53,096 bases of DNA from Colwellia sp. C1TZA3 (GTDB taxonomy: Bacteria; Pseudomonadota; Gammaproteobacteria; Enterobacterales; Alteromonadaceae): contig NZ_VOLS01000029.1 in NCBI RefSeq assembly GCF_007954265.1, positions 1 through 53,096 of the forward strand, read 5' to 3'. The translations under genes were made by a program, and so were the position numbers. The notes below the pieces were generated by a model. That model saw only the letters and a list, made by a program, of their open reading frames with translations, had not been told where the DNA came from and made no database searches. This document shows positions 44,458 to 53,096 of the stretch, in pieces; the first letter of the stretch is position 1, and every line of letters starts with the position of its first letter.

Positions 44458-45288
44458 ATGAAAAAAATACTAATAAGTTTTACGATAATGATATCAACGC
44501 TTTTGTCGTTAGGCGCAATTGCCAAAGCACCTGTGTTTGATATTAAAAACGATCTACTTCTTTTAAATTTTGATCTGAAAACAGACGTAGATGATGTTCA
44601 CACTATTGCTGCATTAGATTTAATTTTACGTTCTCCAACCTACAAAGAGCTTAACTATTTTGCTGTAGCTGGCACTTATGGCGTGCAAGCGGGTTTATAT
44701 GTGCCAGCCAATAATTTATTTAATATGGTTTTTTCTGAACATTGGACAGATGCTCACCAATCGCGAAAAAAATCCATTACTCAAACAACAGACAAGATCA
44801 AAGCTACATTAACTATGGGCGGTAACATTTGGATTGCCGAAGCGGGACAAAGCGATTATACGCAAACATTACTTGAGACACTAAAGTCTGAAAATATTAC
44901 TGTTCCTACAAATAACATCATTGTTGTTCAACACAGCGAATGGAATGAGAAAGAAACTAGCCATGACGCCCTACTTTACGTGAAAGAAAATACAACCTAC
45001 ATAAAAATTGCAGATGGTAATAAAGCTGGCAACGGTTCATCAGGATTTAACGAAGAAAAGTTTTCAACAACCCCCCTTGAAAATAAAAAATTATTATCTT
45101 CTGACACATGGATTGAAGCAAATAAAGTTTCTGCGCAATATAACGGTATCAACGGTAGATATCATAATAAAGCGATCAGTAATGGTGGCGTCGATTTTTC
45201 AGATTTATCTGAAGTTACTTGGATTTTAGGTATTAAAAACACCCCCGATGTTGCCAGTTTCTTTAATCAATTCAACAAGGAAAAGTAG
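44458..45288 (+). CDS. Exported nucleoside-hydrolase-like protein
   Basis: A 276-residue exported protein. I start it at the ATG at 44458 (GAGAGTG ribosome site, then signal peptide MKKILISFTIMISTLLSLGA); an in-frame TTG 12 bases earlier is less likely. After the signal, NFDLKTDVDDVHTIAALDLI resembles the DxDxxxDDxxA calcium site of nucleoside hydrolases, and FAVAGTYGVQAG recalls their next block. The glycine-rich middle (MGGNIWIAEAGQSDYTQ) continues that likeness. Family residues are imperfect (K for the usual glycine context), so a changed substrate is likely. It sits between two unknown exported genes behind a LacI operator. Confidence 0.65.
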   Translation: MKKILISFTIMISTLLSLGAIAKAPVFDIKNDLLLLNFDLKTDVDDVHTIAALDLILRSPTYKELNYFAVAGTYGVQAGLYVPANNLFNMVFSEHWTDAHQSRKKSITQTTDKIKATLTMGGNIWIAEAGQSDYTQTLLETLKSENITVPTNNIIVVQHSEWNEKETSHDALLYVKENTTYIKIADGNKAGNGSSGFNEEKFSTTPLENKKLLSSDTWIEANKVSAQYNGINGRYHNKAISNGGVDFSDLSEVTWILGIKNTPDVASFFNQFNKEK

Positions 45289-45291
45289 TAC

Positions 45292-46302
45292 ATGTTATTA
45301 AATAATCGTTCTATGTGTTGTTTACGCAAATATTCCCTCATGGCGGTAATGAGTTTTATAACCTGTTCAAATGTATATGCTGACAACTGGGATCCTATTG
45401 AAACCAATAATGAATTTTCAGCTAGACATGAAGCTGGGTTTATCACCTTCGAAAATCAAGGTTATTTAATTGGTGGGCGCGGAATTAAGCCTGTTAACGT
45501 GTTAAACCCTAAAACACTCGCTTGGAAATCACTTGCTGCCTCACCCTTTGAAATGCATCACTTTCAACCTGTTATTTGGAATAAAAAAATTATCATTGCT
45601 GGCGCATTAACGGGTGGTTACCCTTTTGAAACACCCGTTGCTAACATTTATTATTTTATCCCTAACGAAAACAAATGGGAAAAAGGTCCTGAAATTCCTA
45701 AAGAACGCCGTAGAGGAAGTGTATCTACCGTAGTTATTGGTGATTCTCTTTTTCTTGTTGGTGGCATAAAAAATGGCCATACAGACGGTAATGTTGCATG
45801 GGTTGATCGTTATAATTTAAAAACAAAAGTTTGGACTACATTGCCTGATGCTCCACATGCTAGAGATCATGCGCAAGCTGCCGTTATAGATAATAAAATT
45901 TATGTTGCTGGTGGGCGTAAAACATTTGGAAAAACAAATAACGTTTTCGATTTAGTTGTAGATAAAGTCGATGTATTTAATACCACAACCAACAAATGGG
46001 ATACGTTCAAAGAAGTATTGCCTGTTCCTCGAGCCGGTGTATCTGTATTTGCAAAAAACAACGGTTTTATTGTTGTTGGTGGCGAAAGCGCCAATCCAAA
46101 TAAAGCGCATGAAGAAGTACATTTTTATAACTTAAAAAAACATGAATGGTTGAAAGTTGCCTCATTAAAACAAGGTAGACATGGCAGTGGCATTGTTGAA
46201 ATGGATGGTTATTTGTGGATTGCATCAGGTTCAGGAATGCAAGGTGGTTCACCTGAATTACGTTCTGTTGAACGCATCAAAACCAATAGAATATTCAATT
46301 AA
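45292..46302 (+). CDS. Exported Kelch-repeat beta-propeller protein
   Basis: A 336-residue protein with an N-terminal signal (SLMAVMSFITCSNVYA) and six-bladed propeller repeats. GG doublets preceded by hydrophobic residues recur (YLIGGRG, FLVGGIKNG, YVAGGRKT, IVVGGESA, WIASGSG), and W/Y residues follow 10-15 residues later, as in Kelch/galactose-oxidase-type blades. NanM-like sugar mutarotases have this architecture. The gene starts 4 bases after the previous stop, so they are co-transcribed. Action on an extracytoplasmic sugar, e.g. as a mutarotase, is a guess from the fold. Confidence 0.82.
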   Translation: MLLNNRSMCCLRKYSLMAVMSFITCSNVYADNWDPIETNNEFSARHEAGFITFENQGYLIGGRGIKPVNVLNPKTLAWKSLAASPFEMHHFQPVIWNKKIIIAGALTGGYPFETPVANIYYFIPNENKWEKGPEIPKERRRGSVSTVVIGDSLFLVGGIKNGHTDGNVAWVDRYNLKTKVWTTLPDAPHARDHAQAAVIDNKIYVAGGRKTFGKTNNVFDLVVDKVDVFNTTTNKWDTFKEVLPVPRAGVSVFAKNNGFIVVGGESANPNKAHEEVHFYNLKKHEWLKVASLKQGRHGSGIVEMDGYLWIASGSGMQGGSPELRSVERIKTNRIFN

Positions 46303-46417
46303 TTCAGCATAAAATAATGGGATCAAATATGAACAAGAGTAAATACCAATGTTATTTTAACTTATGCAATTGTAGCTTTGATGGCTTAATACACTACATT
46401 CCTATGAGTCATTAATT

Positions 46418-48046
46418 ATGATATCTAACCCTATTATTAAAGGCTTTAATCCAGATCCTGTTATCTGTAATAAAGGCGAAGATTATTATATCGCTACCTC
46501 AACATTTGAATGGTTTCCGGGTGTTCGCATTTATCACAGTCGAGATTTTATCGACTGGAACTTAATCGCCCAACCTTTAGATCGCGTTAGCCAATTAGAC
46601 ATGAACGGCATACCTGACTCTGGCGGTGTATGGGCTCCCTGCCTTACCTATAGCGATGGTTTGTTTTGGTTGGTGTATTCCAATGTAAAAAGTGTTGATA
46701 GCCCTTGGAAATCTGGCGACAACTTTCTGGTTACTGCGGGAAATATTGAAGGCCCATGGAGCGAGCCAATCAAGCTAAAATTTGGCGGTTTCGATCCTTC
46801 GCTATTCCATGATGAGTCTGGTAGAAAGTTTATGACTTACAGACAATGGGGACCTAGACATCATAGCAATCCGCATAACAACATTATCATCCAAGAATAT
46901 TTTCATGACGAGCAACGCTTATCAACCGACCGTAAAATCATCTTTGGTGGAACAGAACGTAAGTTAACTGAAGCCCCTCATTTATATAAATTTGATGGCT
47001 ACTATTACCTATTGGTCGCTGAAGGTGGCACTGTTTACGACCATGCTGTTACGGTATTACGCAGTAAAAGTGTGTTTGGCCCCTTTGAATTACACCCTGA
47101 TGAAACCATTTTAACCACCATTGATAAACCAGAAGCTCCTCTACAAAAAGCAGGACATGGTTCAATGATTAAAACCCATTCAAACGAATGGTATATGGTG
47201 TTTCTTGTGGGTCGTCCTTTACCAGATACCATTAAAATTACCGATAACAAAATTTCAGGCTATTGCCCTTTAGGCAGAGAAACCGCTATCGACAAAATTG
47301 AATGGCGTGATGGTTGGCCTTATGTGGTTGGCGGAGCATCCACTAAGCTACAAGTTGAAGCGCCAACTTTTGCTACACTTTCGTCTACAACAGCGACTTC
47401 TCAAATCTCGTCAGACGGTTTTATCGATAATTTTGATCGCAATACGCTACACCCAGAATGGCAAACTTTACGTGTTCCTTTTTGTGAAGAAATGGGAGCG
47501 CTAACAGAAAGCAAATCAGGGTTAAGGTTATACGGACAAGAGCCGCTTATTTCACAATTCCCTCAATCAACAGTTGGGTATAGATGGCAGCATTTCGACT
47601 TTGAAGCAACAACCACCGTATCTTTCACCCCAACTAATGAACAACAAAATGCAGGTATTGCGTGTTATTACAACACTAAAAACTGGGTTTACTGTTTTGT
47701 TGATTTTGATGAAAGCTTAGGTATTCGTGCGCTTAAAATTATTCAAGTGGATCGAGGCAAAGCTTCTTATTATCTCTATGAACAACCGATACATATACCT
47801 GACTCTGTCAGTAATATATCGTTGAAAGTTTGTGTGCGCGGTAAAAATTTAACGTTTGAATACTCATTCGATGACTCAACTTGGCAACCATTAGATGTGG
47901 TTTTCGATGCTTGGAAACTCTCAGATGATTACATAAAAGGTAAAGGTTTTTTTACTGGCGCGTTTGTCTGTTTACATTGTTCAGATCAAAGTGGTGAAGG
48001 CGTTTTTGCAGACTTCCATCATTTTGAATATGTCCCTCACCTTTAA
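46418..48046 (+). CDS. GH43 beta-xylosidase with C-terminal lectin-like domain (second)
   Basis: A 542-residue paralogue of the enzyme at 41017 with the same two-domain plan and no signal peptide. D13 in FNPDPVI, D126 in GFDPSLFHDE and E185 in KLTEAPHLY form the GH43 triad. The C-terminal sandwich starts near SDGFIDNFDRNTLHPEW. Differences near the substrate loop (YRQWGPRHHS instead of MMVDHRNSK) suggest a different oligosaccharide preference. It heads the run into the dehydratase gene (24 bases), tying xyloside cleavage to pentonate catabolism. Confidence 0.93.
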   Translation: MISNPIIKGFNPDPVICNKGEDYYIATSTFEWFPGVRIYHSRDFIDWNLIAQPLDRVSQLDMNGIPDSGGVWAPCLTYSDGLFWLVYSNVKSVDSPWKSGDNFLVTAGNIEGPWSEPIKLKFGGFDPSLFHDESGRKFMTYRQWGPRHHSNPHNNIIIQEYFHDEQRLSTDRKIIFGGTERKLTEAPHLYKFDGYYYLLVAEGGTVYDHAVTVLRSKSVFGPFELHPDETILTTIDKPEAPLQKAGHGSMIKTHSNEWYMVFLVGRPLPDTIKITDNKISGYCPLGRETAIDKIEWRDGWPYVVGGASTKLQVEAPTFATLSSTTATSQISSDGFIDNFDRNTLHPEWQTLRVPFCEEMGALTESKSGLRLYGQEPLISQFPQSTVGYRWQHFDFEATTTVSFTPTNEQQNAGIACYYNTKNWVYCFVDFDESLGIRALKIIQVDRGKASYYLYEQPIHIPDSVSNISLKVCVRGKNLTFEYSFDDSTWQPLDVVFDAWKLSDDYIKGKGFFTGAFVCLHCSDQSGEGVFADFHHFEYVPHL

Positions 48047-48070
48047 ATTAATCTAATAAGAAACCTTATA

Positions 48071-49849
48071 ATGAAATTAAATAAAAACCACCGTTTCCGT
48101 TCACAAGATTGGTTTGATAACAAAGAACATATTGATTTAGCCGCCTTATATTTAGAACGATTTATGAACTATGGTATTACGCCTGAAGAGCTACGTTCAG
48201 GTAAACCTATTATTGGCATAGCGCAATCAGGCAGCGACTTAGCGCCGTGTAATCGCATTCATATTGAACTGACCAAACGCGTAAAAGATGGCGTTAGAGC
48301 CGCAGGTGGAATTCCAATAGAATTTCCGGCTCATCCTATTTTTGAAAATTGTCGACGCCCTACTGCTGCACTTGACCGTAACTTAGCTTACTTAGGTTTG
48401 GTCGAAATATTATTTGGCTACCCAATTGATGCCGTTGTATTAACTACCGGTTGCGACAAAACTACACCGTCTAGCCTAATGGCGGCATCTACGGTTGATA
48501 TTCCAGCGATTGTTTTATCAGGCGGACCAATGCTTGATGGCTGGCACGATGGTGAATTAGTGGGTTCAGGCACAGTTATTTGGCGCTCAAGAAAGCGTTT
48601 AGCTGCCGGTGAAATTGATGAAACTGAATTCCTCAACCTAGCTATGAACTCAGCTCCATCTGCAGGTCACTGTAATACAATGGGAACTGCATTAACTATG
48701 AACTCGGTTGCTGAAGCGTTAGGTATGTCTTTAACAGGTTGTGCCGCAATACCCGCACCTTATAAAGAGAGAGGCCAAATGGCCTATCGTACCGGCGTTC
48801 GAATTGTTGAAATGGCTTATGAAGATCTAACACCTTCTAAAATACTCACACGTGAAACCTTTATTAATGCCATGAAAGTTATCTCAGCCTTAGGTGGTTC
48901 AACTAATGCGCAACCACACCTTATGGCAATGGCTAGACATGCAGGTGTTGAAATAACCGCTGAAGATTGGAATGAACTTGCACGACCTATTCCATTGCTT
49001 GCTAATGTTCAACCGGCGGGTAAATACCTAGGTGAACGTTTTCATAGAGCGGGTGGTGTTCCTGCCATTATGTGGGAACTATTAAATGCAAATAAACTTA
49101 ATGGCAATGTATTAACCGTTACGGGTAAATCATTAGCTGAAAACTTACAAAACTTACCTAAAACCGATAGAGAAGTGATTAAGTCGTTTGATGAACCTAT
49201 GTTGAAAAACGCTGGCTTTGCTGTGTTCTCAGGTAACTTTTTCGACTTCGCCATTATGAAAACCAGTGTTATTTCACCTGAGTTTACACAACGTTTTCTT
49301 TCAGAAAAAGATAACGAAGGCGTTTTTGATGCTCGGGCGATAATTTTTGAAGACTCTGAGGATTATCATCAACGTATTAACGATCCATCCTTAAATATTG
49401 ATGCCCACTGTATTTTAGTTATTCGTGGCGCTGGTCCTATTGGTTGGCCAGGCTCTGCTGAAGTTGTCAACATGCAGCCACCTGATCATTTAATTAAGCA
49501 AGGTATTACTAGCTTACCGACTTTGGGGGATGGCCGACAATCAGGCACATCAGACAGTCCTTCAATTTTACATGTTTCACCAGAGAGCTCTGTTGGCGGT
49601 GGTTTAGCCTATTTACAAACAGGCGATATGCTGCGGGTCAATATGAACAAGGGAACTTGTGACGTATTGTTGCCTGAAGGTGAATTTGAAAGTCGCAAAT
49701 CAACAATGCCACTTTCACCTCCTAAATCACAAACACCTTGGCAAGAAATTTACCGCGATACCGTTGGCGATTTATCACAAGGCGCCGTTATTGAGCTAGC
49801 AACTAAGTATCAAGGGATCTCTAAAAAGCTCCCAAGACACAATCATTAG
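48071..49849 (+). CDS. IlvD/Edd-family pentonate dehydratase (D-xylonate or L-arabonate)
   Basis: A 592-residue Fe-S dehydratase. Likely cluster ligands are C60 in DLAPC, C128 in TTGCDKTTPS and C201 in GHCNTMGTA, the standard IlvD/Edd set. In the sugar-acid branch such enzymes convert pentonate to 2-keto-3-deoxypentonate. The following FAH and aldehyde dehydrogenase genes complete the Weimberg-type route to 2-oxoglutarate, which decides for pentonate over the isoleucine-valine substrate. D-xylonate fits the xylan context best; L-arabonate is possible because both pentoses arise from arabinoxylan. No isomerase or kinase for pentose is encoded in this window. Confidence 0.92.
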   Translation: MKLNKNHRFRSQDWFDNKEHIDLAALYLERFMNYGITPEELRSGKPIIGIAQSGSDLAPCNRIHIELTKRVKDGVRAAGGIPIEFPAHPIFENCRRPTAALDRNLAYLGLVEILFGYPIDAVVLTTGCDKTTPSSLMAASTVDIPAIVLSGGPMLDGWHDGELVGSGTVIWRSRKRLAAGEIDETEFLNLAMNSAPSAGHCNTMGTALTMNSVAEALGMSLTGCAAIPAPYKERGQMAYRTGVRIVEMAYEDLTPSKILTRETFINAMKVISALGGSTNAQPHLMAMARHAGVEITAEDWNELARPIPLLANVQPAGKYLGERFHRAGGVPAIMWELLNANKLNGNVLTVTGKSLAENLQNLPKTDREVIKSFDEPMLKNAGFAVFSGNFFDFAIMKTSVISPEFTQRFLSEKDNEGVFDARAIIFEDSEDYHQRINDPSLNIDAHCILVIRGAGPIGWPGSAEVVNMQPPDHLIKQGITSLPTLGDGRQSGTSDSPSILHVSPESSVGGGLAYLQTGDMLRVNMNKGTCDVLLPEGEFESRKSTMPLSPPKSQTPWQEIYRDTVGDLSQGAVIELATKYQGISKKLPRHNH

Positions 49850-49913
49850 TCTCTACAAACTTACAATAAAAGCTCATAAACACTTAACTCTGAACAATTA
49901 GAAGATAAACATT

Positions 49914-51101
49914 ATGCAATTAGATCAATATTTACCATCAGACCAATACGCCGGCACATTAATCGGTAGAGCTTGGGTACCCGCTAACGTAAGTGAAAGC
50001 ACGATAAATGTTAGTGGTCCGTCGCCTATTTGGATAAACAATTCAAACGTTTACGATTTATCTTCATTAGCGCCAACGTGTTCAGATTTACTTAATGTCG
50101 GCATTACCAAACAAGTATTATTAGTGAGTAACTTCCCTATTATTGGTAGTGTAGAAACCTTACTGTCTAACTCGATAAATCACCCAAGTGATCAAGCGTA
50201 TTTACACCTTTTATCTCCATTTGATTTACAAGCAATAAAAGCCTGTGGCGTTACTTTTGTTTGCTCAATGATTGAAAGAGTGATTGAAGAAAAAGCCGGT
50301 GGCGATCCGATAGTCGCTAAAAATATTCGTTCTAAGATAGATGAAACCATAGGTTCGAGTATTGAAAACCTAATACCTGGTTCGCCTGAAGCGCTCGAGC
50401 TAAAAGAAGTATTAATCAAAGAAAACATGTGGTCTCAGTATTTAGAAGTAGGTATCGGCCCATATGCTGAAGTATTTACTAAATCTCAATCGCTCTCTTC
50501 GGTAGGCCTTGGCGCACAAGTAGGATTACACCCTATTTCTAGTTGGAATAACCCAGAGCCAGAAGTTGTACTTGCAGTAAATAACAAAGGAAATATTGTC
50601 GGTGCCACCTTAGGTAACGATGTAAATTTACGTGATGTTGAAGGCAGAAGCGCCCTGCTTTTAGGTAAAGCTAAAGACAATAATGCATCATGCTCTATCG
50701 GGCCTTTCATTCGTTTGTTTGATGAAACATTTACCCTTGAAGACGTTAAGTCAACACAAGTAACCCTGAAGGTTACAGGTGAAGATGGTTATATACTTGA
50801 AGCCACTAACGACATGACACAAATCAGTCGTGATGTAGAAGATCTTGTTGCTCAAACTTATTCAAAATCTCATCAATATCCCGATGGATTTGCTTTATTC
50901 ACGGGCACTTTATTCACACCAACTCAAGATCGTGACGAACCTAATATGGGCTTTACACACAAAATTAACGACTGTGTTGTTATATCTACGAGCAAACTTG
51001 GCTCTCTACAAAATAATGTGCATTTTTCTGACCAAATTTCACCATGGGAATTTGGTATTAGCGCACTCATTAAAAATCTTGCTCAACGAAACCTTATATA
51101 A
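49914..51101 (+). CDS. FAH-family 2-keto-3-deoxypentonate dehydratase
   Basis: A 395-residue fumarylacetoacetate-hydrolase-fold protein. EPEVVLAVNNKGNIVGATLG holds the acidic metal ligands (ExE pattern) and is followed by GNDVNLRDVEG, the third ligand region; VLLVSNFPI and PSPIWINNSN belong to the N-terminal part seen in the KDX dehydratase branch. It should remove water from 2-keto-3-deoxypentonate to give 2-oxoglutarate semialdehyde. It begins 64 bases after the dehydratase and 68 before the aldehyde dehydrogenase gene. Confidence 0.88.
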   Translation: MQLDQYLPSDQYAGTLIGRAWVPANVSESTINVSGPSPIWINNSNVYDLSSLAPTCSDLLNVGITKQVLLVSNFPIIGSVETLLSNSINHPSDQAYLHLLSPFDLQAIKACGVTFVCSMIERVIEEKAGGDPIVAKNIRSKIDETIGSSIENLIPGSPEALELKEVLIKENMWSQYLEVGIGPYAEVFTKSQSLSSVGLGAQVGLHPISSWNNPEPEVVLAVNNKGNIVGATLGNDVNLRDVEGRSALLLGKAKDNNASCSIGPFIRLFDETFTLEDVKSTQVTLKVTGEDGYILEATNDMTQISRDVEDLVAQTYSKSHQYPDGFALFTGTLFTPTQDRDEPNMGFTHKINDCVVISTSKLGSLQNNVHFSDQISPWEFGISALIKNLAQRNLI

Positions 51102-51169
51102 CTGAGCCATATTGAAGCAACATTAACTGAAGCAAAATTAACTGAACCTAATTTAGGAATATCCAATTT

Positions 51170-52762
51170 ATGTACAAGCTAACACAAAAATCATATATCG
51201 CCGGCACTTGGGTTTCTCCAAAAGGAGAAGCTTTTCAAGCACAAAACCCAGCAACTCAAGAACTCCTTTCTGAGCATAATAATTGTCTTGAAAGTGAAAT
51301 AAATTCAGCAATGGAAGCAGCGCAACAGGCTTATCCTGTATTTAATCAACTTTCACCTGTAGATCACGCTAACTTTCTAATAGCGATAGCAGAAGAAATT
51401 GAAGCTTTAGGTGATCAACTACTTGAAGTTTGTAACCAAGAAACAGGATTAGGCTTACCAAGATTAACAGGTGAACGTGGCCGTACTACTGGTCAAATAA
51501 AAGCTTTTGCAGAAATAGTAAAAAATGCCAGCTGGGTACAAGCAAGTATTGATACAGCTGAACCTGAGCGAGCACCTTTACCTAAACCAGACTTACGTAA
51601 AATGCTTAAGTCTATAGGCCCAGTTGCTGTATTTGGCGCGTCTAACTTTCCTTTTGCTTTCGGTACATTAGGTGGCGATACCATATCAGCACTTGCTGCA
51701 GGTAACCCAGTTATTGTTAAAGGTCATCCTTCACATCCTGCAACCAACGAGCTTTTTGCTTATGCTATTGGTAACGCCATTTCACGTTGCGAACTTCCAC
51801 AAGGAGTTTTCTCATTATTGCAAGGTAACGCCATCCCGTTATCAGTTCAATTAGTTTGCCACCCTTTAACTGAAGCAGTTGGTTTTACAGGCTCTTTAAC
51901 CGGTGGCAGAGCAATAATGGATGCTACAGCTAAACGCGCTAAACCTATTCCTGTGTTTGCAGAAATGGGCAGCGTAAATCCTATGTTCTTTACAAATAAT
52001 GTACTTACTCAATCAGCAGAATCACTCGCTAAAGCACTTGCTGGCTCTGTTTGCATGGGAACAGGACAGTTTTGTACGTCTCCAGGTGTCATTGTGATTC
52101 AAAAGAACGACAGCTTTGTAAATACTTTAGCCGAAACCATGAGTGCTAACCCTAAAGGTATTATGCTAAATGCAGGTATTGGACAAGCATTTTTGAAAGG
52201 TATTCAAGAGTTTATAGCAACAGGTGAAGTTGAATGGGTTAATAATGATGAGGCTAGCTTAACTTCAACAACCGACAATGCCTTATTACCACCTAACGTT
52301 GTATTAAAAACCACAGCGAGTGCTTTCCTGAAAAATCCACAATTGCAAAGTGAAGTATTTGGTCCTGCAACCTTAGTGGTTGAATGTGATGATGATGTGC
52401 AATTTACACAAATAGCTCAAGGTTTAGAAGGTAACTTAACCGTCAGCATACATGCCGTTGATGAAGATAACGCCTTAGTGAAAGAGCTCATTGTTTTACT
52501 AGAACAAAATACAGGTCGAATCATCTTTAATGGCTTCCCTACGGGTGTAGAAGTATGTGGTTCGCAGCATCATGGAGGTCCTTACCCTGCTTCATCAAAT
52601 GGTTCTACAACCAGTGTGGGAATCGATGCAATTCACAGATTTACTCGTGTTGTCGCTTACCAAAGCACGCCAGCACAGCTTTTACCTGCAGCGCTACAGA
52701 ACGCTAATCCGTACAACATTGTGCGTCGTGTTAATGGTAAGTTTTCATCGCAATCAATCTAA
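51170..52762 (+). CDS. 2-oxoglutarate semialdehyde dehydrogenase (NADP-type aldehyde dehydrogenase)
   Basis: A 530-residue aldehyde dehydrogenase. The catalytic cysteine is C302 in GTGQFCTSPG and the general base E265 in VFAEMGSVNP. VFGASNFPFAFGTLGGDT and IVKGHPSHPATNELF carry the cofactor site in the form characteristic of the 2,5-dioxovalerate dehydrogenase branch. It catalyses the last step of the Weimberg-type pathway to 2-oxoglutarate. It belongs to the operon beginning at the pentonate dehydratase or earlier and is followed 52 bases later by the broken lactonase gene. Confidence 0.92.
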   Translation: MYKLTQKSYIAGTWVSPKGEAFQAQNPATQELLSEHNNCLESEINSAMEAAQQAYPVFNQLSPVDHANFLIAIAEEIEALGDQLLEVCNQETGLGLPRLTGERGRTTGQIKAFAEIVKNASWVQASIDTAEPERAPLPKPDLRKMLKSIGPVAVFGASNFPFAFGTLGGDTISALAAGNPVIVKGHPSHPATNELFAYAIGNAISRCELPQGVFSLLQGNAIPLSVQLVCHPLTEAVGFTGSLTGGRAIMDATAKRAKPIPVFAEMGSVNPMFFTNNVLTQSAESLAKALAGSVCMGTGQFCTSPGVIVIQKNDSFVNTLAETMSANPKGIMLNAGIGQAFLKGIQEFIATGEVEWVNNDEASLTSTTDNALLPPNVVLKTTASAFLKNPQLQSEVFGPATLVVECDDDVQFTQIAQGLEGNLTVSIHAVDEDNALVKELIVLLEQNTGRIIFNGFPTGVEVCGSQHHGGPYPASSNGSTTSVGIDAIHRFTRVVAYQSTPAQLLPAALQNANPYNIVRRVNGKFSSQSI

Positions 52763-52814
52763 AACAAAGATTAAACACTAAATTTTTAAGTGAAATAAGA
52801 AGTTAAGGATAAAT

Positions 52815-52991
52815 ATGTCTAACGTCGAATTAGTCCATCAAAGCCATTGTCGTATTGGCGAAGCTGTTATTTGGTCTGTTGCAGAACAAGCCATTTATTG
52901 GAGTGATATTTTAGGTCATAAAGTTTACCAACATAAACCTTTGTTAAATGAAAAAGGTACAACCGATAGCGGTGTTTTTCAAGATAGTTGA
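52815..52991 (+). pseudogene. SMP-30/gluconolactonase-type lactonase, cut by an insertion sequence
   Basis: A 58-codon frame with a good start (AAGGATAAAT before ATG). HCRIGEAVIWSVAEQAIYW followed by SDILG matches the opening of SMP-30/regucalcin lactonases (usually near 290 residues), with the metal-binding glutamate in GEA. The frame then runs straight into TGACACTGTTTCC, and the stop TGA is the first codon of the inserted DNA (52989-52991). The gene would have encoded the xylonolactonase of the pathway. The rest of it may continue beyond the insertion outside the window. Confidence 0.85.
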
Positions 52992-53096
52992 CACTGTTTC
53001 CCCTAATTTTATTAAGCGACTTCTTTTTGTGCGTTTTTTATACTTTCCTTTTCTGGGTTCAATGATACTGGGCCTGCTGGTTCGCAATTTCTGACC
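52989..53096 (-). mobile_element. End of an insertion sequence with a transposase C-terminus (partial, exits right edge)
   Basis: From TGACACTGTTTCC at 52989 the sequence no longer fits the lactonase. On the minus strand a frame open to the window edge ends in a TAA at 53012-53014 and reads NCEPAGPVSLNPEKESIKN, then AQKEVA. A gene ending 23 bases from a sharp junction is the layout of an IS terminus. A TGA terminal dinucleotide region suits several families, including IS3; the family is not decided. Confidence 0.65.

Noticed and set aside
46329-46415. 28-codon leader-like frame (MNKSKYQCYF...) just before the second GH43 gene
   Set aside because: Placement 2 bases before the GH43 start is suggestive of coupling, but there is only a GGGAT ribosome-like site and no comparative support.

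Overview
The window reads as AT-rich chromosomal DNA of a marine gammaproteobacterium of the Alteromonadales, most like Colwelliaceae (Colwellia/Thalassotalea type). This is inferred from the rlmKL-uup neighbourhood, the initiator tRNA sequence, and a TonB-receptor/halogenase/SapC sugar locus of the kind found in these bacteria; no database was searched.

Layout. 1-1060: the tail of an IS110-type transposase, then a tandem array of about 245-bp repeats. 1129-7208: a conserved housekeeping run on the minus strand (DUF3466 surface protein, uup, a small glutaredoxin-like protein, rlmKL). 7449-8358: a promoter and a cluster of four initiator tRNA-Met genes with two decayed tRNA-like copies between them. 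9151-14394: a small, partly decayed mobile island with a multiply broken gene of unknown function, an HU protein, an XRE regulator, an excisionase-like protein, a tyrosine integrase translationally coupled to an OB-fold/HD protein, and two unknown genes.

14792-52991 is mostly a xylan and pentose utilisation region, with a few general genes near its start (MBL hydrolase, TetR with a peroxiredoxin and three operators, ABM monooxygenase, and a LysR-controlled aldo-keto reductase/Gfo-Idh/isomerase set). Two lipoprotein GH10 xylanases cut xylan at the cell surface. A TonB-dependent receptor probably imports oligosaccharides through the outer membrane, and a GPH-type symporter moves them into the cytoplasm. 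Three signal-less GH43 enzymes release xylose and arabinose. An operon encoding an IlvD/Edd sugar-acid dehydratase, an FAH-family dehydratase and an aldehyde dehydrogenase would then turn pentonate into 2-oxoglutarate by the Weimberg-type route. Its last gene, an SMP-30 lactonase, is cut after 58 codons by an insertion sequence whose end lies at the window edge. Regulators in the locus are a LacI protein with two matching palindromes and a Nudix-derived regulator with a degenerate catalytic box.

The most intriguing system is the five-gene set at 26009-31690 downstream of the TonB receptor: two flavin halogenase-like proteins, a SapC protein, a JmjC/cupin-8 protein and a DUF6445 protein that keeps an HxD...H...R pattern. 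It looks like a set of oxidative modification enzymes tied to outer-membrane sugar uptake, with no known substrate.
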